The notes under the pieces are model-generated. The model searched no databases, was not told the origin of the DNA, and saw only the letters and a program-made list of their open reading frames with translations. A stretch of DNA of 36,691 bases, taken from Actinotignum timonense. Lineage in GTDB: Bacteria; Actinomycetota; Actinomycetes; Actinomycetales; Actinomycetaceae. Location of the stretch: assembly GCF_900155575.1 (NCBI RefSeq), contig NZ_LT706966.1, forward strand, positions 1,823,155 to 1,859,845. Direction: 5' to 3'. Each line of letters opens with the position of its first letter. Position 1 is the stretch's first letter. A program made the position numbers and the translations under genes. This document shows, one piece after another, positions 1 through 9,303 of this stretch.

Positions 1-1107
1 AATAAGGACAAGGCCGATCCTTACGTGCACCGCATCGGCCGCACCGGCCGCGCCGGGCGCGAGGGCCGCTCGCTCACCTTCGTGACGCCGAAGGAACTGC
101 CGCGCCTGCGCCGCATCGCGAAAACCACCAAATCACAGATGGAAGAAATCGATCTTCCCACCCCGGCGGAAGTCTCGAAACTGCGCGCCGCCAAACTCAT
201 GGAGCAGGCCCGCACCCGTTTCGACGCCGGGCGCCTCGGGGTCTACCGCGAGGTCCTCGAGCAATTCCTGGCTGCCCAGCAGGAGGCGCAGCAGAATAAG
301 AACGACGACGCCGTAGCCTCCCCCGCTACCCTCCCGCTTGACGAGGGCGTTGCTGAGGCAGCAAGCTCGGTTCCGGCTGACTCGGAAGGCGCCGTCGTTA
401 CCGATACTACGGAAAACTTCGAAAACGAAACCGGTACCGGAAACAATACCGATGCCGAGACGGAAACCGGTGCAGAAAACGAGGCTGCGAGCGAGGCTCC
501 CGCACCGATGAGCCTCGAGGATATTATCGTGGCGCTGCTGGCCTTGGGCGTGCGCGATCCCGGGCCTTCCGCGGATGAAGAGGAAAGCTTCACCGGGGAG
601 GACAGCCGCGATTCCTTCAAGAAGAAGCGACGCGAAGCTCGCGAATTCAAGGGCGGGAAGCGCTACCGCATCGAGGTCGGGCACAAAGACCGGGTGCGTC
701 CGGGTGCGATTGTTGGCGCGCTCACCCACGAAGGTGGGCTGCGCGGCTCGGACCTGGGCCATATCGATATTTACCCCACCTTCTCCCTGGTGGAAATTGG
801 GGTGCCGCTTTCTCCGGAAGCCCGCCGGCGTATCTCCGAAGCGCAGGTTTCCGGGCGTGCCCTGCGGATTTCTGAAGACAGTGGTGCTCCCGCCGCCCGC
901 CGCGGCGGCCCCGGACGTTCGGATCGCGCGGGGCGTTCGGATCGGGGCGCACGCGGAGACCGGCGCGGGCGCGGCCGCGGTTCTTTCAACCGTGGCGATG
1001 ACGGTGATTACGGTTCGGATTACCGTTCTGAGCGCCGCTCGGATCGGCGCCATGACCGGCATGATCGCGGGGAGCGCCGCGGTGGGCGCGGGTGGCGGCG
1101 TTCATAG
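1..1107 (+). CDS. deaD: DEAD-box ATP-dependent RNA helicase, C-terminal part (5' end outside window)
   Basis: The reading frame is open from base 1 and shows the end of helicase motif VI (HRIGRTGRAG, visible residues about 10-19), so this is the last part of the RecA-like domain 2 of a DEAD-box RNA unwinding enzyme. After it come a long linker rich in Glu, Asp, Thr and Ala (about residues 95-200), a DbpA-type RNA-binding fold (about residues 220-290, beginning RYRIEVGHKDRVRPG), and a basic Arg/Gly/Asp-rich tail typical of RNA-binding extensions. This order is that of DeaD/CsdA, which remodels structured RNA during ribosome assembly and at low temperature. The symbol is by domain layout only, since the catalytic core (Q motif, DEAD box) is not in the window. 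No convincing terminator is visible between its stop and the next gene. Confidence 0.9.
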   Translation, partial: NKDKADPYVHRIGRTGRAGREGRSLTFVTPKELPRLRRIAKTTKSQMEEIDLPTPAEVSKLRAAKLMEQARTRFDAGRLGVYREVLEQFLAAQQEAQQNKNDDAVASPATLPLDEGVAEAASSVPADSEGAVVTDTTENFENETGTGNNTDAETETGAENEAASEAPAPMSLEDIIVALLALGVRDPGPSADEEESFTGEDSRDSFKKKRREAREFKGGKRYRIEVGHKDRVRPGAIVGALTHEGGLRGSDLGHIDIYPTFSLVEIGVPLSPEARRRISEAQVSGRALRISEDSGAPAARRGGPGRSDRAGRSDRGARGDRRGRGRGSFNRGDDGDYGSDYRSERRSDRRHDRHDRGERRGGRGWRRS

Positions 1108-1207
1108 TTTGCGCTTCCCGGTGTTCACGCGCTGGTAACCATGTCCCGGTAGAGTGGCCATGGGTGGATAATCTTTCATCCATCGCCACGCTTCCGAGGA
1201 GAATTCC

Positions 1208-1579
1208 ATGCGTAAACTTGTTGCCGGTCTTGCAGCTATCTGCACCGCATTCACTCTGACGGCCTGCTCGAACGGTTCCGGAAAGGATGCCGCACCCTCG
1301 CGTGATGAGGTTGTGGCCGGACTTAACAAGGGATTCAATTCCGCTATTGAGGAGGCGGGTAACAAGCTCCCAGCCGGACTTCACGAATCCATTGTTACCG
1401 GCTTCGTCGAGTGTATGGCCGATGGTGCTATCGAACAAGGTGTCTCCGTAGAAGGCCTCAAGATTATTGCCAACGGTGACGTAAAGAAATTCGATGAAGT
1501 CTCTAAAGAAGACAACGATATCCTCCAAAAGGTAACGGATAACTGCGCCACGAAGCTCGCCGGGCAGCCCCAGGGGTAA
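1208..1579 (+). CDS. small secreted lipoprotein, paralogue A
   Basis: A 123-residue protein with a lipoprotein signal peptide: Met-Arg-Lys, a hydrophobic stretch, then a lipobox LTAC, so the mature protein starts at Cys20 and would be lipid-anchored on the outer face of the membrane. An AGGAG ribosome site lies just before ATG 1208. The mature part has the pattern SRDEVVAGL, then a VEC cysteine and a second cysteine (DNCA) near the C-terminus, which could form a disulfide. The same pattern, in the same order, occurs in the next gene (1821-2306), so the two are tandem paralogues. I do not recognise a named family and assign no function. A GATAAT hexamer at 1167-1172 is a possible -10 box without a clear -35. 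Confidence 0.8.
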   Translation: MRKLVAGLAAICTAFTLTACSNGSGKDAAPSRDEVVAGLNKGFNSAIEEAGNKLPAGLHESIVTGFVECMADGAIEQGVSVEGLKIIANGDVKKFDEVSKEDNDILQKVTDNCATKLAGQPQG

Positions 1580-1668
1580 TACTCATCGGGAAGAGCCACC
1601 GGGTCATACCCTGCCCAACGGGGAGACGGCCCAGCTCGTAACGTATCTTCATGCAAGCATCCGCGAAG

Positions 1669-1725
1669 TTGCGCGACACCCGTGGGATTGCGCGACTCCC
1701 GCGGGGTCGCGCAACTCCCGGGGCT
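1669..1725. repeat. three 19-bp imperfect tandem repeats
   Basis: Three adjacent 19-base units (1669-1687, 1688-1706, 1707-1725) share the core TTGCGCGACTCCCGCGGGG with one to a few changes each. They lie in the 235-base gap between the two paralogous lipoprotein genes. They contain partly self-complementary GC blocks. Function unknown; they could be protein-binding sites for the downstream gene or simple slippage products. Confidence 0.75.
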
Positions 1726-1820
1726 GAGCGAGGCGGTGGATTTCACGCGGGAACCCCGCGGGCGAAAGCCGCGTAGCTGATAGTATCTACTTGTTTTATT
1801 CCGCATGGAAATGAGTGAAG

Positions 1821-2306
1821 ATGCGTAAACTTTTAGGTGCAGCGGCTGTGGCATGTCTCGCGATGAGCCTAGCCGCCTGTTCGGGTAATAGTAATAAGTC
1901 GGAATCGGCTTCGCCAGCTGCGAAAACGTCGGCTGCCGCCTCGGCGCCGGCAGCTCCCTCGGCAAGCGATGCGAGCCCCGCTCAGCCTTCCGCGCCGATC
2001 ACCGATAAGGGTCCGGCAGCTATTGCAACGGACGGCCCGGCTCCTACCCGCGATGAGGTGAGCGCCGGCATGCTTGCCGCTACGTCCGAGCTGCTCAAGA
2101 ACACGCAGGATATCCCGGAAGCTCAAAAGGCCATGCTCCCCAAGCTTGTGGAGTGCACGGTCGATGAAGGGCTCAGCCGTGGCCTATCCGAGCAGGGCCA
2201 GCGTAATATCGCCGCGCAGATCCTTTTGCTCTCGCAGGAAGACCAAGCGATTATGGGCGAAGCAGCCAAGGTTTGCGGGGAAAAATTCGGGGCTAATACC
2301 CAATAA
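1821..2306 (+). CDS. small secreted lipoprotein, paralogue B
   Basis: A 161-residue lipoprotein. I prefer ATG 1821 (Met-Arg-Lys-Leu-Leu) to the in-frame GTG 1815 because it matches the start of the neighbouring paralogue. The signal peptide ends in lipobox SLAAC. The first part of the mature protein is a long Ser/Ala/Pro-rich tether, absent or much shorter in paralogue A, that probably holds the folded part away from the membrane. The folded part repeats the sister's pattern: TRDEVSAGM, then VEC, then a C-terminal VCGEKF cysteine about 40 residues later. The gene is followed by a strong hairpin at 2353-2392. Function unknown; the duplication suggests a cell-surface role with divergent copies. 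Confidence 0.8.
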   Translation: MRKLLGAAAVACLAMSLAACSGNSNKSESASPAAKTSAAASAPAAPSASDASPAQPSAPITDKGPAAIATDGPAPTRDEVSAGMLAATSELLKNTQDIPEAQKAMLPKLVECTVDEGLSRGLSEQGQRNIAAQILLLSQEDQAIMGEAAKVCGEKFGANTQ

Positions 2307-2352
2307 GCATTGGGCTGGCTGCTGGCACAGGATGCGAGTCTCGATACATAAG

Positions 2353-2392
2353 TAAGGGCGGGAGTCTCCATTTAAGGAGGCTCCCGCCCTTA
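2353..2392. terminator. strong hairpin terminator between convergent genes
   Basis: A 17-base-pair stem (TAAGGGCGGGAGTCTCC at 2353-2369 with its complement at 2376-2392, one G-T pair) closes a six-base loop ATTTAA. It stands between the converging lipoprotein and SDR genes, so it can serve both strands. There is no long T run on either side. Confidence 0.85.
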
Positions 2393-2444
2393 GTCCGCTG
2401 TGCTTATGCACGCTGCTTATGCGTGCTGGTTATGCGCGCCGGTT

Positions 2445-3344
2445 TTAGGCATCCCATCCGGTGAGCCGCAGGCGGCGCGCTCGCCCGGACACCCCGCGCG
2501 CGGAGAGCTCGCGGAGCTTTTCCAGGGAGTCGGTTCCGGCCCGCACCTGGGTGCCCGAGAGCCCATCGAGCTCACCGGCCGCGAAGGCCTGGGCAATAGC
2601 CACCGATTCGCCAAGCGGTACCCATTCGGTGCGGTCCCGGTAACGTTTCATGGATGCCGTCATATCGGTTTTCACCGCACCGGGATTGAGAGAAAGCACC
2701 CGCAAACCACGCTGATAACCAGCCAAATGCAAGGATGCCGCCAGCCGCAACAGCGCCGTTTTCGAGGTGTAATAGGATACCGCGTCCGCGGAATCATGAG
2801 ATGCCGCGGTGGCGGACAGGTCCAGGATTCTCCCGCCGCCGCGCTCGAGCATAATAGGTACCAAAGTTTGGGCCAGCTGGAACGGGGCTTCCACGTTAAT
2901 CGCGATGGTGCGCTGGAAATCCTCCAGGCTGGTATCCCAAGGAAGTTCTTCTTCCCCGTACACTCCGGCGGAATTGAGCACCATATCGGGAGCGCCTTCC
3001 TCGAGGAGGATACGCAGCATCTCCCGGATAGAAGATTCCTTCGCCAGGTCACACCCGAGGGTAATAACCTGAGCACCCCGGATCTCGCATTCGGTGGCGG
3101 TACCATCCAAATTCGATAGTTTGGTCGCCAGCAAAATGAGGGTGCGCCCGGGCGCCGCTAAACCAATAGCGAGCTCCTTGCCCACGCCCCGGGAAGCCCC
3201 GGTAATGAGAATCCGGCGGGCCGGTGCGAGTCCTTCCGATTCCTGCGGTGCGGTAACCTGCTGCGCGGTCGCTTGCTGCCCGGTTACCGATTGCGCGGTC
3301 ATCTGGTCGCCCGCATCCACGCGCTCCACCTCCTGCTGCGCCAT
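2445..3344 (-). CDS. short-chain dehydrogenase/reductase (SDR), third gene of the pheST operon
   Basis: A 299-residue classical SDR. The cofactor loop TGASRGVG, the acidic CDL motif, NSAG and the catalytic YYTSK are all visible, followed by the LNPGAVKTDM segment. Classical SDRs use NAD(P)H to reduce a carbonyl or oxidise an alcohol; the substrate cannot be read from sequence. About 45 residues rich in Gln, Thr and Ala precede the Rossmann fold; they contain low-complexity TAQ/QQ units and are likely unstructured, and an internal Met at residue 15 is an alternative start. Its ATG shares one base with the pheT stop (TAATG), so it is almost surely translated by coupling to pheT. A link to phenylalanine or to tRNA charging is not shown by the sequence. 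Confidence 0.9.
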   Translation of the reverse strand: MAQQEVERVDAGDQMTAQSVTGQQATAQQVTAPQESEGLAPARRILITGASRGVGKELAIGLAAPGRTLILLATKLSNLDGTATECEIRGAQVITLGCDLAKESSIREMLRILLEEGAPDMVLNSAGVYGEEELPWDTSLEDFQRTIAINVEAPFQLAQTLVPIMLERGGGRILDLSATAASHDSADAVSYYTSKTALLRLAASLHLAGYQRGLRVLSLNPGAVKTDMTASMKRYRDRTEWVPLGESVAIAQAFAAGELDGLSGTQVRAGTDSLEKLRELSARGVSGRARRLRLTGWDA

Positions 3345-5886
3345 TAGGCCCTCAGCTCCGCGCCGAAGTCCTTGCGCATCCGGCGTGCCACTCGGTGGCG
3401 TACCTGGGAAGTTTCTTCAGCGGTCAGGGTGTGATCGGTGCGGAAGCGCAGCGCGAATGCCAGCGACTTCTTCCCTTCCGGAACGGGATCACCCGTGAAA
3501 ACATCGAAAAGCTCAATGCCTTCGAGGGCCTCCCCCGCGGCGGCCACGATGGCGGCCCGCACATCACCGGCGATCACATCGGCATCAACAATAAAAGCAA
3601 GATCTTCCTTAGCAACAGGACTGGTCCACACCGGCTTGACCGCGGCGGGTTCCACGGTGGCCGGAAGTGCGGCGTCGGTATTCACTTCGAAAGCGACCGA
3701 ACGCGCCGGAATATCCAAGGCCTTGCATACCGCCGGAGCGAGTTCCCCGGCGTAGCCAACAACGCGGTCTCCGCTGAGGATAGCCGCGCAGCGCCCCGGG
3801 TGCCAGGGTGCCTGGTTCGCGGCGCGCACCGAAACCTCGGCGAGCATACCGGCAGCGCGCCGCCCGGCTTCTACCGCATCCCGCCAATCCCAGGTTTCCA
3901 CCGGGTAACCGGCCCGGGCGGCGGTACGCGGCCCGCAGGCCACCCCGGCCACGTGATGGGGTTGGGCGGGGATAGCCGCGTGGAGGGCGGCAATCTCGTC
4001 CTCGGAAGGCCGCTGACCCGCCGCCGGAATCGGGGCCGGACTGATACCGGCCGGCCGGCTCACCGTGCCCATCTCAAAGACCGCCACCGCCGGATTACCG
4101 CGCTTGACGTTGAGCGAGGCCACCGGAATGAGGGTATCGAGCAGGGAGGTGCGCAGCAGATTGGCCTCATCCTGCAGCGGATTGGCCAGCGCGATAGCGG
4201 TGCGCCGCTCATCATCAGCGGCGTAGCCGAGCTCATCGAAACGCGCGGCCGGAATGAAGGGATAGGTCAGCACCTGCACCCACCCGGTTTCCGCCAGGGT
4301 GCGCGCAATATCGCGGCGCTGGCGCTGCGCGGGGCTCAGGCCGCGCCCGGCCGGAGCCGCCGGAACGGCGGTGGGAATCGCATCATAGCCTTCCAGGCGT
4401 GCGATTTCCTCCACCAGGTGAGCCGAGCCCACCAGATCCGGACGCCAGGTGGGAGGCTGCACGCTCCACACCGCGCCGCCGCGTTCCACGGTGCAACCGA
4501 TATCCGTGAGGATCTCCGCAATACGATCCTCGCTCAGCTGCAACGAGGTCAGGCGTTCCACATCCGCAACCGGGAAAGCGAGCGCGGGCAACTGGTGTAC
4601 CTGCCCGTACACAAAGACCTCATCGGTTGCTTCCCCCCCGCCGTATTCCACCAAAAGGTCGACGACGCGCTGCGCGGCCACCGCCGCCACCGCGGGATCC
4701 ACCCCGCGTTCGAAACGCTTGGAGGCTTCGGTGGGGAGCTTGTGCCGCCGGGCGCTGCGCGCCACCGATACCGCATCGAAATGCGCTGCTTCTATCAGCA
4801 CATTGCTGGTTTCCGCGGTGATCTCTGTATCGGCTCCGCCCATCACGCCGGCCACGCCGAGCACGCGCTCTCCCCCATTATCGGTAATAAGAAGATCTTC
4901 CGGATCGAGGGTGCGTTCCACATCATCAAGGGTGGTGAGTTTTTCGCCGGCCTTAGCCCGGCGCACCACCAGCCCGCCGCCGCGGATCTTATCCAGATCG
5001 TAGGCGTGCAGGGGTTGACCCAGGTCAAGCATCACGTAATTGGTGGCGTCTACCGCGAGAGAGATGGAGCGCTGGCCGGCTTGCTGGAGGCGGCGTGCCA
5101 TCCAGGCCGGGGAGGGTGCCGCCGGATCTACCCCGCGCACCACCCGGGTGACAAACAGATCGCATCCGGGCTGGCCGTGAATCGGGGCGTTATCTTCCAC
5201 GCGCACCGGGAACCCGGTGGGGGTGGCTTCCGGGAGCGGAGCGTCCGCCAGGCCCGGGTCGGTGAAGCGAGCCCCGCTGGAGTGGTGGTATTCGCGCGCT
5301 ACCCCACGCATGGAGAAGCAGTACCCGCGATCCGGGGTCACGTTAATTTCCAGGGTTTCCCCCGGCAGGCCCAGGAATTGCCTGGCATCACTGCCGAGTT
5401 CCACACTGGCCGCGGCTGCGTCGTCGAGAACAATAATGCCCTCGCTTTCATCCGAGAGCCCGAGTTCGCGTTCCGAACACATCATGCCGTCGGAAATATG
5501 GCCGTAAGTTTTGCGGGCCGCGATCTCAAAACCGCCCGGCAGCACGGCGCCGGGGAGGGACACCACCACGGTATCGCCCTCTTCGAAATTATGGGCGCCG
5601 CAAATAATGCCGCGCGAGGGCAGCTCGGAAGGCTCGCGCCCCGTTCCGGGTTCGTCGTTGTACTGCCCTACGTCCACGCGGCAGTAGTTAATGATCTTCC
5701 CGTTGCTTTGTTTCTTCGGTTCGCGGCTGAGCACCCGACCGAAGACCAGCGGGCCGGTGACCGCGCCGGGGTGGATTGCTTCTTCTTCCAGGCCGACTTT
5801 TACCAGCGCGGCAGCCAGCTGCGCGGGGCTGAGATCCTCGGGCAGCTCAACGTGTGAGCCCAACCATTCCTGCGGAATCAGTGGCA

Positions 5887-5887
<1 letters not shown>
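3344..5887 (-). CDS. pheT: phenylalanine--tRNA ligase beta subunit
   Basis: An 847-residue beta subunit of the cytosolic alpha2-beta2 phenylalanyl-tRNA synthetase, which charges tRNA-Phe. The N-terminal tRNA-binding (EMAP-like) domain is at about residues 45-150 (PLVFGRVLSREPK...INYCRVDVG), then the B3/B4 editing domain, the B5 domain (LPTEASKRFERGVDP region and after), a catalytic-like core, and the C-terminal ferredoxin-like anticodon-binding domain beginning near SPVAKEDLAFIVD and containing FDVFTGDPVPEGKKS. Length is normal for the family. The ATG overlaps the pheS stop by one base, and its own stop overlaps the SDR start in the same way, so the three genes form one translationally coupled unit. 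Confidence 0.97.
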
Positions 5888-7002
<1,115 letters not shown>

Positions 7003-7024
7003 TCAAACTCGCCGAAAGTGCGTA

Positions 7025-7057
7025 ACAGCGGGGCCGAGATGGACTCGGCCCCGCTGT
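7025..7057. terminator. hairpin terminator after the symporter gene
   Basis: Perfect 14-base-pair stem (ACAGCGGGGCCGAG at 7025-7038 with 7044-7057) and a five-base loop. It separates the symporter gene from the pheST promoter on the same strand. No clear T tract. Confidence 0.75.
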
Positions 7058-7115
7058 GAGGTTACTGGTAGCGCGCTTGCGCCGCGGTACGCGGCGCCGG
7101 CGTCGTTCCTAGAAT

Positions 7116-8783
7116 TTAGCGCTGGCTGAGGGGAACCTCAGGCCAGAGTTCATCCCAGGAATGCCCGGTGAGGTCTTCGGCAACCTTGCGAGCTTCGGGA
7201 GTGGCATCTTCCTTCGCCCCGCCCGCTTCCAGGCGATGGATCTCATCCATGAGGATGGCGTGGGTGTGCTTATCCAGCTTGACGAAGCGAGACACCAGCA
7301 GCGCCACCCCGATGAGGATCGCGGGAAGGATGACCGTCACGAAGGCGATCATATGGGAAGCACCGGTGGACTGAACCACCTGGCAGGAGCTTTCCAGCGC
7401 ACCGGAGGCATCCACCTTGCAGGCACCTTCGTGCAGCGGGGTGTAGCCGGAGGCCGCGAGGTTCGTGCCCTTTTCCAGCGGGTTGACGAAGCCGCCCAGG
7501 TCCATGAACCAGCCCACGAGGAAGGTTCCCAGCGCACCGGTGGACTTACGCCCGAAGGTCATAACGGCGGCGTAGATGCCGGCGCGATCTTCGCGGGTCA
7601 TGATGTAATCAACGTCCGGGATGAAGGGGTACACATTCCACGGGGTGTATTCCAGCAGCGCGCGCCCGCACTGGTAGATCACCGCGGTGGCCAGCAGGTA
7701 GATGAAGGCGTTGCTTTCCGGCCCGATGAGGTAGATCGCGCCCACACCCGCCAGCGAGGCGAGGATCAGGGTGAAGGAGAAGGCCCACAGGAAGCGCGGC
7801 CCGTGCGAAAGCATGAGGAACATGGCCCAGATCGTCATGGGAATACCCACGATGGACACGGCCTGCAGCCAGAAGCCCTGAGATTCGCTCATCCCCACCG
7901 CGTAGACCGCGAAGAAGGTCAGCGCCGAAGCGTAGACATCCTTCCCGGTGAAGGAGAAGAGGTAGACCGTCAGGTGCTTGTTGTACGAAGAGTTGCGGAA
8001 TACCGAGGTGAATTCCACCGCGGTGTGCTTGAGCATCTGGAAACCGTTCATCTTCGGCATGGCGTCGAGTTCGGCCACGAATTCCGGGGTGAGCGGGCGT
8101 TCCCAGGTGGTGGCGTAGGTGGTGAAAACGCCGATAGCGAAGAGCACCGCGAAGGCGCCGCCGATTCCCAGGTAGGCCCAGGGGTTGGAGACGTTGCCGC
8201 GCACCAGCGCCGGGATGAAGAACACCACGAAGGTGCCGGTGGCCGAGCAGAACATACGCATCGAGGAGAGCGTGGTGCGTTCCTCGTACTTGCGGGTCAT
8301 TTCGGTAGGCAGGGTTTCCCACGGAATGAGGATCATCGCGATAATAACCTCGATCAGCAGGTAGATGACGAGGTAGTACCAGAATCCACCGAAGGGAATC
8401 CACAGCAGCGGGAAAATAATGAGCAGCAGGGGCGCGCCGATCATGAGGAAGAAGTGGCGCCGGCCGAACCGCCGCCCCAGCTTCGTGCGGTAGAAACCGT
8501 CCGTCAGCGGGCCAATAAACACCGAAATAACGGCGTCAACGATACGAGCCACACCGAGGATGAGGCCGCCCTGGGTAGCCGTCACCCCGCCGTAGTTCGT
8601 GAAGAAGTACAGCAGCAGACCGGAGATGATGGTATTCCACCCACCACCCATAAGGTCCACCAACCCGAAACAAATACCGCGACCAATGGTGATCGGCTTG
8701 GCGGTGTACACGCGCAGCTTGGAGAGTTTCTCCAGCTCGCCACGCTTATCGGCGTCGAGGGCGCCGCTATTGTGTGTTCCCAT
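7116..8783 (-). CDS. GPH-family sugar (probably uronide):cation symporter
   Basis: A 555-residue membrane protein with about 12 hydrophobic helices. The signature after helix 2, PLTDGFYRTKLGRRFGRRHFFL, and the central LPTEMTRKYEERTTLSSMRM segment match the glycoside-pentoside-hexuronide:cation symporters of the major facilitator group. Start: ATG 8783 (MGTHNSG) is preferred; the frame runs on to 8906 but that part is Arg-rich and unlike a transporter N-terminus. The ribosome site is weak and A-rich. An unusual 50-residue loop before the last helix carries two cysteines (GACKVD and SSCQVV) that might form an external disulfide. It is divergent to uxaC, so its cargo is likely glucuronate, galacturonate or a glucuronide; this is inference from context. 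Confidence 0.88.
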   Translation of the reverse strand: MGTHNSGALDADKRGELEKLSKLRVYTAKPITIGRGICFGLVDLMGGGWNTIISGLLLYFFTNYGGVTATQGGLILGVARIVDAVISVFIGPLTDGFYRTKLGRRFGRRHFFLMIGAPLLLIIFPLLWIPFGGFWYYLVIYLLIEVIIAMILIPWETLPTEMTRKYEERTTLSSMRMFCSATGTFVVFFIPALVRGNVSNPWAYLGIGGAFAVLFAIGVFTTYATTWERPLTPEFVAELDAMPKMNGFQMLKHTAVEFTSVFRNSSYNKHLTVYLFSFTGKDVYASALTFFAVYAVGMSESQGFWLQAVSIVGIPMTIWAMFLMLSHGPRFLWAFSFTLILASLAGVGAIYLIGPESNAFIYLLATAVIYQCGRALLEYTPWNVYPFIPDVDYIMTREDRAGIYAAVMTFGRKSTGALGTFLVGWFMDLGGFVNPLEKGTNLAASGYTPLHEGACKVDASGALESSCQVVQSTGASHMIAFVTVILPAILIGVALLVSRFVKLDKHTHAILMDEIHRLEAGGAKEDATPEARKVAEDLTGHSWDELWPEVPLSQR

Positions 8784-9014
8784 TTTCTTTTGTCTTTCTG
8801 TGAAAGGAGGAACGGTTGTGGTTCGCCATCGACTCTTACCGCGCTCACGCTCGGCTTCCGTGCCCGCGCGAGCTGTTACCGCGCTACACTGCCGCGAAGC
8901 TATCACTACCGCTCTTTCGCATCAAAAGCTTATAAGTTTCCGCGGCTTTCCAGCAGTTACCTAGCTCCCCGTTCGTATCGTGGACGAGGAACGTGCCGCC
9001 GGAGAGATTCTCTG

Positions 9015-9039
9015 AAAACCGCGGATTCTCGCGGTTTTT
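9015..9039 (+). terminator. inverted repeat with T run (terminator or operator)
   Basis: AAAACCGCG (9015-9023), six-base loop, CGCGGTTTT (9030-9038), ending in five T on the plus strand. It has the form of a short intrinsic terminator, but its half-site GAAAACCGC recurs at 9134, so it may instead be an operator. Confidence 0.5.
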
Positions 9040-9097
9040 AGCACGACGACGGCGCTGACGCGCACCCTTCCGCCACCACCATGATATTTTTCACATT

Positions 9098-9115
9098 TAG
9101 AAATTCCCGTTTCTA
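9098..9115. promoter_or_regulatory. dyad TAGAAA-N6-TTTCTA
   Basis: Perfect six-base arms at 9098-9103 and 9110-9115 around TTCCCG, inside the AT-rich block of the uxaC/symporter control region. Candidate operator; the binding protein is unknown. Confidence 0.4.
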
Positions 9116-9132
9116 GCTCTCAAATACTCTCC

Positions 9133-9151
9133 CGAAAACCGCATGTTTTCG
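9133..9151. promoter_or_regulatory. dyad CGAAAAC-N5-GTTTTCG
   Basis: Perfect seven-base arms (9133-9139 and 9145-9151) around CGCAT. Shares GAAAACCGC with the dyad at 9015. About 150 bases before the uxaC start. Candidate operator. Confidence 0.45.
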
Positions 9152-9303
9152 CGTAAAGTGAGAGAGCGGGCCGCGGCGTCGTCGTCGTTGGCTACGCACC
9201 CGGTCTCCGCGCCCGCGTGCCCCCGGGCGGGGTGGAGTACCTTAAAAGAAGCAAGCCGAGGCGAGGGAAAGCCCCGCGCCCGGCTCAAAAATAGGAGGAT
9301 TCA

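Larger units (their letters stand above)
8784..9303. promoter_or_regulatory. 520-bp divergent control region of symporter and uxaC
   Basis: No supported gene lies here. The region holds an AT-rich block (about 9080-9125), three inverted repeats (9015-9038, 9098-9115, 9133-9151; listed separately) and a good ribosome site AGGAGG before uxaC. Transcription must start in it in both directions. I could not assign -35/-10 boxes with confidence. The dyads are candidate operators for a sugar-responsive repressor, but no regulator gene is adjacent in the window. Confidence 0.6.

Noticed and set aside
1381-1965. A 194-residue minus-strand frame across the lipoprotein gap
   Set aside because: It overlaps both lipoprotein genes, has no ribosome site or domain, and the repeat in its middle explains its length.
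3395-5857. An 820-residue frame on the plus strand opposite pheT
   Set aside because: It is the mirror of a long GC-rich gene on the minus strand; composition is His/Arg/Gly-rich without any domain, and pheT is certain.
8818-8964. A 48-codon plus-strand frame from GTG 8818 with a perfect AAAGGAGG site and a terminator-like hairpin downstream
   Set aside because: It lies in the symporter leader on the other strand, and its codons include TTA, CTA, ATA, AGT and CGA, unlike the GC-rich usage of neighbours. The ribosome-site match may be chance. Kept only as a possibility.
7161-9041. A 626-residue plus-strand frame opposite the symporter
   Set aside because: Gln/His/Arg-rich shadow of a real membrane protein gene; no ribosome site or fold.
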